A stretch of DNA of 64,000 nucleotides from Klebsiella pneumoniae (GTDB lineage Bacteria > Pseudomonadota > Gammaproteobacteria > Steroidobacterales > Steroidobacteraceae): the NCBI GenBank assembly GCA_945873095.1, contig CAMCBU010000001.1:62001-126000 (forward strand). Reading direction: 5' to 3'. The translations under genes were made by a program, and so were the position numbers. The notes below the pieces were generated by a model that was not told the origin of the DNA, did not search any database, and worked only from the letters and a program-made list of their open reading frames with translations. Of this stretch, positions 24,491 through 32,360 are shown piece after piece; the stretch's first letter is position 1; every line of letters starts with the position of its first letter.

Positions 24491-26406
24491 GCCGCCTCAC
24501 CACGCTTACGATAACGACGATCGAGCGTGGCGATGATGCCGCCGATCGCCATCAACAGCGCGGCCAGCCAAACGTAGTTGATCAGCGGACGAACCTGCGC
24601 TCGCACGCTCCAACGCCCAGCGCCGAGATCCTCGCCCAGAGCGGCGAACACGTCGCGCGACCACTGCATGTCGATGCCAGCTTCCGTCATCTGCTGACGT
24701 TGCACCCAATAATTGCGTTTCTCCGGATGCAAGACGCTGATCGGTTCGCCGCGCTCACTGACGGCAACTTCACCACGCAACGCGTCGTAGTTCGGACCCT
24801 CGACGAACTCGAGTGAACGCAATTCGTATTTGAATTCACCGACCGTACCTGACTCACCGACGGCCAGCGCGATATCACGCTCGCGCGTGTAACTCTCGAC
24901 GGCCGTCACCGAGATGACGAAAAAGCCCAGCGAGGCATGTGCGATCGTCATACCGATGATGGCCGGCGTCATCGACAGGCGACGACGCCAGCGATCGATC
25001 GGGTCTACCAAGGCGGAGAACAGCAGCCAACCGCCGACCAGAAAGCCGATCGGTGTGAGCACCTTCGCGCCCTCCCAAACGGCAAAAATCAACACGGCGG
25101 TGAGCAAGGCGGCGGCCAGCAGCGCAATCAAAATGCCGGTACGACGCTCGCGCAAGCGCCCCTTCTTCCACAGCGAGTGGCTACCGACGGCCGAGAGTGC
25201 GATCAGAGGCAAGGTCGGTAACAGAAACACGGGGTCAAAATATTGCCGGCCCACCGAGAGCGTGCCAAGGCCGAGCGAGTCGGCGATCAACGGCGCCATC
25301 GTGCCCGCGAACACGGCTGCCGTGGCTACCACGAGCAGGATGTTGTTGAACAGCAAGAACGACTCACGTGAGGTGAACTCGAAACCTGCATTGCTCTTGA
25401 GCACGGGCGCACGCCAAGCGTAGAGCGTCAACGCACCACCGATGATGATGACGAGAAAGGCGAGAATGAACAGCCCGCGCGTCGGATCGGCGGCGAAAGA
25501 ATGCACCGACACCAACACACCCGACCGAACCAGGAAGGTGCCGAGCAACGAGAGAGAAAACGCCAAGATCGCGAGCAACAAAGTCCAGCTCTTGAAGAGC
25601 CCGCGCTTCTCGGTGACTGCCAATGAATGGATCAAGGCCGTGCCGATCAACCAGGGCATGAAAGACGCGTTCTCCACCGGATCCCAGAACCAGTAGCCGC
25701 CCCAGCCGAGCTCGTAATACGCCCACCAACTGCCAAGGCCGATGCCCACGGTCAGAAATGCCCACGCGATCGTCGTCCAAGGCCGCATCCATCTTGCCCA
25801 TTGCTGATCGAGCTTGCCCTCGATCATCGCTGCGCAGGCGAAGGCGAATGCCACGGCGAAGCCGACATAGCCGGCGTACAACATGGGTGGATGCGCAGCG
25901 AGCGCAGGATCCTGCAGCAAAGGGTTGAGATCACGCCCGTCGGGTGGCGCTGGCCACAGTCGCTCGAACGGATTCGACGTCGCGAGCGTGAACAGCAGGA
26001 AGCCCACCGAAATTAGACCCATCACACCGAGCACGCGGGCTGCGAACTCAACCGGCAGGGAGCGCGAGAGCAGCGCGACCGCGAGCGCCCATCCCACCAA
26101 AATCCACGCCCAGAGCAATAGCGAGCCTTCGTGTGCGCCCCATACCGCCGAGACCCGATACAGCAGTGGCAGCGCCGAATTCGAATTCGAAGCGACGTAG
26201 AGCACCGAGAAATCGTTTTGGACGAAAGCGTAGACGAGCGCGGCGAGCGCCAAACTCGTCAGGGCGAACTGCGCGTAAACCGCCGGTCTGACCGCAGCCA
26301 TCCAACTGGCCTGCCCCTTCGCGGGCCCCACCAGACCAAAGAAAGACTGCGAGAGCGCCGCAAGCAAGGCGAGCACCAGCGCAAAGTGTCCAAGTTCAAC
26401 GATCAC
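24487..26406 (-). CDS. ccmF: Haem lyase CcmF/NrfE-type
   Basis: 639 residues with about 15 hydrophobic helices. The haem-handling WWD domain reads ELGWGGYWFWDPVENASFMPWL, with further conserved histidines in the first half. CcmF forms the haem-to-apocytochrome ligation complex with CcmH and CcmI in the inner membrane. The start is GTG at 26406, 8 bases after the ccmE stop. The TWWW-like and GxxxxxSxGxxLGxWWAYYELGWGG arrangement (GIGLGSWWAYYEL) leaves no doubt about the family. Length matches E. coli CcmF closely (647). Confidence 0.97.
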   Translation of the reverse strand: MIVELGHFALVLALLAALSQSFFGLVGPAKGQASWMAAVRPAVYAQFALTSLALAALVYAFVQNDFSVLYVASNSNSALPLLYRVSAVWGAHEGSLLLWAWILVGWALAVALLSRSLPVEFAARVLGVMGLISVGFLLFTLATSNPFERLWPAPPDGRDLNPLLQDPALAAHPPMLYAGYVGFAVAFAFACAAMIEGKLDQQWARWMRPWTTIAWAFLTVGIGLGSWWAYYELGWGGYWFWDPVENASFMPWLIGTALIHSLAVTEKRGLFKSWTLLLAILAFSLSLLGTFLVRSGVLVSVHSFAADPTRGLFILAFLVIIIGGALTLYAWRAPVLKSNAGFEFTSRESFLLFNNILLVVATAAVFAGTMAPLIADSLGLGTLSVGRQYFDPVFLLPTLPLIALSAVGSHSLWKKGRLRERRTGILIALLAAALLTAVLIFAVWEGAKVLTPIGFLVGGWLLFSALVDPIDRWRRRLSMTPAIIGMTIAHASLGFFVISVTAVESYTRERDIALAVGESGTVGEFKYELRSLEFVEGPNYDALRGEVAVSERGEPISVLHPEKRNYWVQRQQMTEAGIDMQWSRDVFAALGEDLGAGRWSVRAQVRPLINYVWLAALLMAIGGIIATLDRRYRKRGEAA

Positions 26407-26414
26407 GTTCGACC

Positions 26415-26888
26415 TCAGGTTTCCGGTTTGGCTTTGCGCGGGTCGGGATCGACCGGCATCACGCCGCCATGCTTGCTCTTGATGGCTTTGGCCACCTCGG
26501 GCGGCATGTAGTTCTCATCGTGTTTGGCGAGGATCTCATCGGCGACGAAAATTCCGTCATTACCGAGGCGGCCATGAGCGACGACGCCTTGATTCTCGCG
26601 AAAGAGATCCGGGAGGACACCCGTGTAAACCACTCGCACGTCGCGCTCGAAATCCGTCACCACGAAACTCATGTCGAGGCTACCCGCTTCGCGCTCGACC
26701 GTACCCGGTCGCACCATGCCGCCCAAGCGAAAGCGCTTATCGATCGGCGCCTCGCCCGCAGCCACCTGCGAAGGATCAAAGAAAAACATCACATTTTCGC
26801 GAAACGCGCTCAGTGCGAGCAAGCCCGCCACCGACACGCCCGCCAGAATGCCGACCACCAGAGCGATCCGACGTTGGCGAGGCGTCAT
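26415..26888 (-). CDS. ccmE: Haem chaperone CcmE
   Basis: 157 residues. One N-terminal anchor helix (IALVVGILAGVSVAGLLALSAF), then a periplasmic beta barrel with the haem-binding His123 and Tyr127 in LAKHDENYMPPEV. Other family segments are FRLGGMVRPGTVER and YTGVLPDLFRENQGVVAHGRL. It carries haem covalently from CcmABCD to CcmF. Start overlaps the ccmD stop by four bases. Confidence 0.97.
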   Translation of the reverse strand: MTPRQRRIALVVGILAGVSVAGLLALSAFRENVMFFFDPSQVAAGEAPIDKRFRLGGMVRPGTVEREAGSLDMSFVVTDFERDVRVVYTGVLPDLFRENQGVVAHGRLGNDGIFVADEILAKHDENYMPPEVAKAIKSKHGGVMPVDPDPRKAKPET

Positions 26889-27058
26889 GTTTGCGTCTCC
26901 GACGAGTCATCACCCTCGAGTCGACGCAACGCCGCAGCCCGTGCGCTCGCATGAGCTTGCCGCGCGATGACCACATTGGCCACGATGGCCACGAGGGTGA
27001 TCAGATAGGACGGCCAAAGAAAAGCCGCATATCCGTCCATGGCGAAAAACTCACTCAT
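26885..27058 (-). CDS. ccmD: Haem exporter subunit CcmD
   Basis: 57 residues, easily missed because a longer frame covers it. The ATG at 27058 overlaps the ccmC stop. The protein reads FFAMDGYAAFLWPSYLITL, then a single helix and an Arg/Ala-rich cytosolic tail, the standard CcmD design (short helix, GYAxFVWxSY motif, basic tail). It helps release holo-CcmE from CcmC. Position between ccmC and ccmE supports the call. Confidence 0.93.
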   Translation of the reverse strand: MSEFFAMDGYAAFLWPSYLITLVAIVANVVIARQAHASARAAALRRLEGDDSSETQT

Positions 27059-27795
27059 CGCAAAGCCTCTCGTAGCCAACTCGCGCTGCGCTCGCGCCGC
27101 AGGATTTCCGCCCGCAGACGCACCAACATCACCGCCGCGAAGTAGAGCGTGAAACCCAGAAACATCAGCAACAACGGCACCAACATCTCCATCGGCATGG
27201 ACGGCTTCTCCATCTTCATCACCGACGGTGCCTGGTGGATCGAGTTCCACCACTCGACCGAATAACGAATGATGGGGATGTTCACCACGCCGACGAGCGC
27301 GAGCACCGCGCTCGCCCGATCGGCACGACCGAGATCATCGATTCCGGCGCGTAACCCGATGAAGCCCAAATACAGAAACAGCAATACCAACTGCGCCGTG
27401 AGTCGGGGATCCCACACCCAGTAGGTGCCCCACATCGGCTTGCCCCACAGCATGCCCGTGACGAGGGAGACGACGGTGAACCAAGCGCCGATGCCAGCAC
27501 AACTCGCTGCGGCCGCGTGCGCGACCTTCATGCGCCAGATCAGCCCGATGCCAGCGGCAGTCGCCATCACGGCGTAAATCATCACCGACAACCAAGCGGA
27601 CGGCGCGTGCACGTAAATGATGCGGAAGCCTTCGCCCTGTTGATAATCGGGCGGCGCGAGCACCAGTCCGCCATACAGCGCGGCGAGGATCGCCAGCGCG
27701 GCGGGCCAAGCGAACCACGGTGTCAGCAAACCCGCGAGACGGTACACGTGCGGCGGCGATCCGAAGCGATGAAACCAAGCCCAGTTCGTCCCCAT
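27055..27795 (-). CDS. ccmC: Haem exporter permease CcmC
   Basis: 246 residues, six helices. The WWD motif lies at MWGTYWVWDPRLTAQLVLLFLYLG. Conserved histidines flank it, one in IYVHAPSAWLSV and one in NSIHQAPSV. CcmC loads haem onto CcmE with help from CcmD. It is 16 bases downstream of ccmB, the only spacer of note inside the first half of the operon. Confidence 0.97.
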   Translation of the reverse strand: MGTNWAWFHRFGSPPHVYRLAGLLTPWFAWPAALAILAALYGGLVLAPPDYQQGEGFRIIYVHAPSAWLSVMIYAVMATAAGIGLIWRMKVAHAAAASCAGIGAWFTVVSLVTGMLWGKPMWGTYWVWDPRLTAQLVLLFLYLGFIGLRAGIDDLGRADRASAVLALVGVVNIPIIRYSVEWWNSIHQAPSVMKMEKPSMPMEMLVPLLLMFLGFTLYFAAVMLVRLRAEILRRERSASWLREALR

Positions 27796-27811
27796 CCCCT
27801 TACTCCAATCC

Positions 27812-28504
27812 CTATTCCAAACCGATACGCACGGCCGCTGCAGCGGCCAACGGCGCCAGGGTCAAACCGAGCACCGCCAGCGAACCGAGAAGATACAGCG
27901 CTCCTGTCGGACTGTCGCCGACGATCGCAAGTTCCGTCGCCCGCGCACCGAACACCAACACCGGGACGGCCAGCGGCAAGGTCAGTAGCGACAAGAGCAC
28001 GCCACCTCGACGCACCCCGAGTGTCAAGCCCGCGCCGATCGAGCCCAACAGGCTGAGCGTCCAAGTGCCGAGCGCCAAAGCGCCCATCACGCCGGTTGCG
28101 GCCGTCAACGGCACGCCGAGCGCCACCCCGAGCCACGGCGCCATCAGGGTGAGCGGCAAACCCGTCAGCAGCCAATGCGCGATCGTTTTGGCCAGCAGCA
28201 GCCACGTGAGCGATTGCCCGGAGAGCACGTATTGTTCGAGCGTGCCGTCGCTCGCATCCTCGCGAAAAAGATGCTCGAGCGCGAGTAACGACGCCAGCAA
28301 CGCACCGACCCACAGCACGCCGGGGGCAATCGCACGCAACTTCGCGAGCTCAGGCGTGTAGCCCAATGGGAACATAGCGGTGACCACGGCAAAGAAAGCC
28401 AGCGGCTGCAACACCTGGGCAGGGCGACGGACGGCAAGCAACCACTCCCGCTGCAACACGATGCGCGCGGCCTGCCAGCTGCCGGCTGCCTTGCTCGACG
28501 TCAT
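27812..28504 (-). CDS. ccmB: Haem exporter permease CcmB
   Basis: 230 residues with six helices. Begins near ARIVLQREWLLAVRRPAQVLQPLAFFAVVTAMFPLG, the conserved CcmB opening, and contains LFREDASDGTLEQYVLSG, where the FxxDxxDGxLEQ segment is the typical ATPase-contacting loop. Forms the membrane part of the CcmAB ABC transporter that frees holo-CcmE. ATGA overlap with ccmA. Confidence 0.96.
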   Translation of the reverse strand: MTSSKAAGSWQAARIVLQREWLLAVRRPAQVLQPLAFFAVVTAMFPLGYTPELAKLRAIAPGVLWVGALLASLLALEHLFREDASDGTLEQYVLSGQSLTWLLLAKTIAHWLLTGLPLTLMAPWLGVALGVPLTAATGVMGALALGTWTLSLLGSIGAGLTLGVRRGGVLLSLLTLPLAVPVLVFGARATELAIVGDSPTGALYLLGSLAVLGLTLAPLAAAAAVRIGLE

Positions 28505-29130
28505 GACTGCGCGCTGCCGAGCGCTAGCGAATCGCAGCGCGAGGGATCCAAGCCCAACGGCTGATGGGTCGCTGCGAGCAGCATGCCGCCGCCGGCCAAG
28601 TGACCGCTCAGCGCCGTTTGTACGAGGGCTTCGCCGGCACGGTCGAGATTCGTGATCGGCTCGTCGAGCACCCAGAGCGTTGCGCCCATCAACCCGAGCG
28701 CGGCAAAGGCGATGCGCCGGCGCTGCCCAGCCGATAGCGTTCGAACCGCACGATCGGCGAACGACCTTGCCTGCATCTCACCGAGCGCGGCCTCGATCTC
28801 GCGTTGATCGACGATACGACGCAGACCGACCAGTCCGTGCAGATTCTCACGCCCGGTTAGGTCCAGCTTGAGCGGCGCCTCGTGACCGAGATAGGCGAGC
28901 TCCGCGTGGTAGTACGGGTCGCGGAACGAGCGTACCTCCGCGCGCCAGCACAACTCGCCGTCTTCTGGTGCGACCAGCCCGCACAGCGTGCGCAGCAACG
29001 TCGTCTTGCCGGCCCCGTTCGGTCCGGTCACGACGAGCGCACGTCCGGCGCCGAGTTCGAACGACACTCGAGAGAGGATGGCTCGCTCGCCGCGGTAGAC
29101 AGTCAGGTTTTTGACGACGAGTGGTGACAT
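28501..29130 (-). CDS. ccmA: Haem exporter ATP-binding protein CcmA
   Basis: 209 residues from the ATG at 29130. Walker A is GPNGAGKTTLLRTLCGL, the signature is TLSAGQRRRIAFAAL, and Walker B is TLWVLDEPITNLD. It starts 9 bases after the mature 3' end of tRNA-Leu; that spacer (CAGCTTGTC) has no Shine-Dalgarno sequence and no room for a promoter, so ccm expression may depend on tRNA transcription or on a promoter in or beyond the tRNA gene. First gene of the eleven-gene minus-strand run. Confidence 0.95.
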   Translation of the reverse strand: MSPLVVKNLTVYRGERAILSRVSFELGAGRALVVTGPNGAGKTTLLRTLCGLVAPEDGELCWRAEVRSFRDPYYHAELAYLGHEAPLKLDLTGRENLHGLVGLRRIVDQREIEAALGEMQARSFADRAVRTLSAGQRRRIAFAALGLMGATLWVLDEPITNLDRAGEALVQTALSGHLAGGGMLLAATHQPLGLDPSRCDSLALGSAQS

Positions 29131-29139
29131 GACAAGCTG

Positions 29140-29226
29140 TGGTGCCCCGGGCCGGAATCGAACCGGCACGGCCTTGCGGCCAACGGATTTTAAGTCCGTT
29201 GCGTCTACCAGTTCCGCCACCGGGGC
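29140..29226 (-). tRNA. tRNA-Leu (anticodon UAA)
   Basis: 87 bases including an encoded CCA (29140-29142). The acceptor stem pairs GCCCCGG with CCGGGGC. The anticodon loop is CTTAAAA with anticodon TAA, stem CGGA/TCCG. The long variable arm GGCCGCAAGGCC and the T arm GCCGGTTCGATTCCGGC are all present. This is the leuZ-type tRNA that in E. coli follows glyW and cysT after pgsA; here it is 6.1 kb away from tRNA-Cys on the same strand. Confidence 0.97.
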
Positions 29227-29291
29227 CGCCAAAAGGAGGCTGTGTAAGACTACCATGTCGGCGCTGACACCGGAGACCCGAGGCCCACACC

Positions 29292-31106
29292 ATGACCACT
29301 GCCCTACGCGCGCTAATCTGGCTATCCGCACTCGCGCTCACAGCCTGCACCACCTCGCCGATCCAATCGACGCCCGCGATCGCCGACGACGCGGCGACAC
29401 GTCAACTGGATAGCGGCGTCATTCGGGGTTTTTCCAATGCAGCCGGTGGCCACACTTGGCTCGGCATCCCCTACGCGGCACCGCCCGTGGGCGAGCGCCG
29501 CTGGCGCGCGCCGCGCGCGCCAGCGAACTGGGCCGGACGACGTGACGCACTGCGCGCAGGCTCACCGTGCATCCAATACGGCTCACCCTTGGGTGGTGTC
29601 GGCGCTGCCGGAACGCGGCAAGGTGCCGAAGATTGCCTGTATCTCAACGTGTACTCGCCGCGCCTAGACCCGAGCGCCGCGCGTGGTGCGCGCTTGCCGG
29701 TGATGGTGTGGATCCACGGCGGCGGCAACACCGTTGGTCACGCCGCGTTTTGGGACGGAAGTGTTCTCGCGCAACGTGAGAATGCGATCGTCGTGATGAT
29801 CAACTATCGCTTGGGCCCGTTCGGCTGGTTCAGACCGCCCGCGCAAGAGGCGGACACGCCAGAAGATCGCTCGGGGAATTACGGCACTCTCGATACCATC
29901 GAAGCGCTGCGGTGGGTCGCGCGTAACGCTCCGGCTTTTGGGGGTGATCCAGAGAACGTCACAGTGTTCGGTGAATCAGCCGGCGGCACCAACGCACTCG
30001 CGCTGCTGATTGCGCCGCAAGCACGCGGTCTTTTCCACCGCATGATCATCCAGAGCTTGGGTTTCGGCTTCGCCCGTCAGGATGAACCGGCGGCCTTGCG
30101 CGCAACCGAGCGCGCCCTGCTCGTGGCCTTGCAGCGCGCCGGACGCGCCGCCGATGCCGACAGCGCCGCACGGGTCGCGGCAGCGCTGTCGAGTGCCGAG
30201 CGAGCGTCGTTGCTCCGCGAGCTCGACCCGTGGGAGCTGTATTCGACTTACGAGCGCGCCGCCAGCGAATGGGACCGTATCCCCACCGTCTTCCAAGACG
30301 GCTACGTACTGCGCAGCGGCCCGATCACCGACCTGCTTGCCGATCCCAGCCAGCATCACGATGTGCCGGTGATCCTCGGGACCAATCGTGACGAGCCGAA
30401 GATCTTCATGGCTTTTGATCCGCGCCACGTTCGCACTGCGCTCGGCCTGCCGATCTCTTTGAGAGATCCCGAGCGTTACGACCGGGAAGCCCGCTATCGA
30501 TCGCTGCTATGGAAAGCCGACAGTGTCGACTCGTTGGCCGAGGTCCTGGCGCGTCACGGCGCACCCGCCTGGGGTTATCGCTGGGACTGGGACGAGCAAG
30601 GGCGCGCCTTCGGCTTCGTCGATATCTCACGCATCGTGGGCGCCGCTCACGGACTCGAGATCTCCTTCGTGCTCGGCCAGTTCGACGTGGGTCCGCAGAG
30701 CGAGCTGCTGTTCCATACCGACAATGCAGCGCCTCGTCTGCACTTGAGCGAGCGAATGATGGGCTATTGGGCCGAGTTCGCGCGACGCGGCGACCCCGCT
30801 TCGGGCGGTCGTCCCGATGGGACCGCGTGGCTGCCGTGGCCCACCGCTGCAGCAACAGAGGGTCAACCGCGTGATCGCCTGTTGATTTTCGACACGCCCA
30901 TCGACGGCGGCATTCGGATGGCGGATGCCCGCATCGATCGTGCTACCGTCGTGCAATTGATGGAAAGCGAGATCGCTGTCGCGGCCGACCGATGCGAGGC
31001 GTTTCGCGCCACGTTCCGCAATCGTGTGGACGAGTGGGCGGATCGGGTGTGGCTCGACTTTAGCCGCCGCTCGAACTGCTCCGGAGCGCGCGTACTCGAT
31101 AGATGA
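29292..31106 (+). CDS. Carboxylesterase type B lipoprotein
   Basis: 604 residues. N-terminal lipoprotein signal LSALALTAC with lipidated Cys19, so it is predicted to be exported and anchored in an outer or inner membrane. The esterase domain has the oxyanion segment VWIHGGGNTVGH, nucleophile Ser229 in FGESAGGTNAL, Glu368 in TNRDEPKIFM and His453 in GAAHGLEISFV, a complete triad. The substrates are esters of unknown type. The last 47 bases overlap the opposite-strand sugar dehydrogenase gene. First gene of the block that separates tRNA-Leu from tRNA-Cys. Confidence 0.92.
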   Translation: MTTALRALIWLSALALTACTTSPIQSTPAIADDAATRQLDSGVIRGFSNAAGGHTWLGIPYAAPPVGERRWRAPRAPANWAGRRDALRAGSPCIQYGSPLGGVGAAGTRQGAEDCLYLNVYSPRLDPSAARGARLPVMVWIHGGGNTVGHAAFWDGSVLAQRENAIVVMINYRLGPFGWFRPPAQEADTPEDRSGNYGTLDTIEALRWVARNAPAFGGDPENVTVFGESAGGTNALALLIAPQARGLFHRMIIQSLGFGFARQDEPAALRATERALLVALQRAGRAADADSAARVAAALSSAERASLLRELDPWELYSTYERAASEWDRIPTVFQDGYVLRSGPITDLLADPSQHHDVPVILGTNRDEPKIFMAFDPRHVRTALGLPISLRDPERYDREARYRSLLWKADSVDSLAEVLARHGAPAWGYRWDWDEQGRAFGFVDISRIVGAAHGLEISFVLGQFDVGPQSELLFHTDNAAPRLHLSERMMGYWAEFARRGDPASGGRPDGTAWLPWPTAAATEGQPRDRLLIFDTPIDGGIRMADARIDRATVVQLMESEIAVAADRCEAFRATFRNRVDEWADRVWLDFSRRSNCSGARVLDR

Positions 31107-32313
31107 CCCCGGCATAGTCGTCCGACACGTAGATCGCGCCGTCGTCGCCTTCGACGACGTCGACGGGTCGCCCGATCAAACCCTCGGCATCGCGAAAACC
31201 GGCGAGAAACGGGCGCTCGGAGATGCGTCCGTTCGCATCGAAATCGAGCGCAACGACCGCATATCCGGCTGGCGTGCTGCGATTCCACGATCCATGCAAA
31301 GCCACCAGCGCCGTGCGAGCGTAAGCAGGCGGTCGTGCCGGATGGCGCAGGAAGCGCATGCCGAGCGGGGCGGTGTGCGCGCCGAATTCGTGGGCCGGTG
31401 CAATCGCGCGCGCGACGCGCGGATCCGGCGTCGCACCGTACTCGGGATCGACAAGGTCGCGCCCGTGCCGAAACGGCCACCCATAAAACCCACCGGGCAC
31501 GATGCGATTGAGTTCATCGGGCGGCAAGTCATCACCGAGTAGATCGCGGCCGTTTTCGGTGGCGTACAAACTTTGATCCCAAGGCGCCCAATCGAAGCTG
31601 TAGGGGTTGCGAGTCCCGCCGGCCAGCACTTCGCCCTCGCCAAATTCGCCGCCCTCGCCGCCCTCGCGCGGCCAACGCATCAAGGTCGCGCGCCGCGAAT
31701 CGGCCTCGATGCAGACGTTGCAGGTCGAGCCTTGCCCGAGATACAGCGCGCCATCTGGACCGATGCGGACGGTCTTGCGCCAATGGATACCATCGGCCGT
31801 CAGCCCGGCAACCACGACTTCCCGCGCACCCGTGACGGTCGCGGACTGCGAGTCGAAGGGAATCCGAAAAATCTGGGTCGCCTCGGCGACGTAGAGATAG
31901 CCCTCGCTTAGGTCGAGGCCGTTGGGTCGATCGAGCCCGCTGAACAACACGCGCCGCCCATCGGAGCGCCCATCACCATCACGATCGGGCTCGAGCGCCG
32001 TCACCAGTCCGCCGCGGGGTTGCGAGAGCAAGATCTGGCCACCCGCTGCGACCACCATGAGCCGCGCACTCGGCAAATCGCTCGCGTAAATCCCGACCTC
32101 GAATCCCGGTGCCGCGCGCAACTGACTTGCCACCACCGCCGCGCTCGGCGCCGCAACGCTCTCCCCGCGCAGCATGCGCCACAGCATGAGGCGATCCGAG
32201 ATCGCGATACCGCCTAAGAAAAACAGCCAAACGAAGCCCGCCACGGCGAACGCAGCGAGTGCTGCGGCGGTGCGCAACAACCAGCGCAGCCAGGGGGGTC
32301 GGGATGTGCTCAT
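31060..32313 (-). CDS. Membrane-anchored PQQ-dependent sugar dehydrogenase-like beta propeller
   Basis: 417 residues from the ATG at 32313. After a single N-terminal helix (TAAALAAFAVAGFVWLFFLG) comes a six-bladed propeller of the soluble glucose/sorbosone dehydrogenase type: VVAAGGQILLSQPRGG, RPNGLDLSEGYLYVAEA, GTRNPYSFDWAPWDQSLYATENGRD, NRIVPGGFYGWPF, HGSWNRS and PVDVVEGDDGAIYVSDD. A Gly/Glu-rich low-complexity stretch (about residues 200-215) interrupts it. Two cysteines in the segment STCNVCIEAD are unusual. It likely oxidises sugars or alcohols in the periplasm, with PQQ or haem; cofactor not proven. Confidence 0.8.
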   Translation of the reverse strand: MSTSRPPWLRWLLRTAAALAAFAVAGFVWLFFLGGIAISDRLMLWRMLRGESVAAPSAAVVASQLRAAPGFEVGIYASDLPSARLMVVAAGGQILLSQPRGGLVTALEPDRDGDGRSDGRRVLFSGLDRPNGLDLSEGYLYVAEATQIFRIPFDSQSATVTGAREVVVAGLTADGIHWRKTVRIGPDGALYLGQGSTCNVCIEADSRRATLMRWPREGGEGGEFGEGEVLAGGTRNPYSFDWAPWDQSLYATENGRDLLGDDLPPDELNRIVPGGFYGWPFRHGRDLVDPEYGATPDPRVARAIAPAHEFGAHTAPLGMRFLRHPARPPAYARTALVALHGSWNRSTPAGYAVVALDFDANGRISERPFLAGFRDAEGLIGRPVDVVEGDDGAIYVSDDYAGVIYRVRALRSSSSGG

Positions 32314-32360
32314 ACGGCCCGAGTATCCCAGAGCGCCGGTCCCGCGGGTAGAATCACCGG

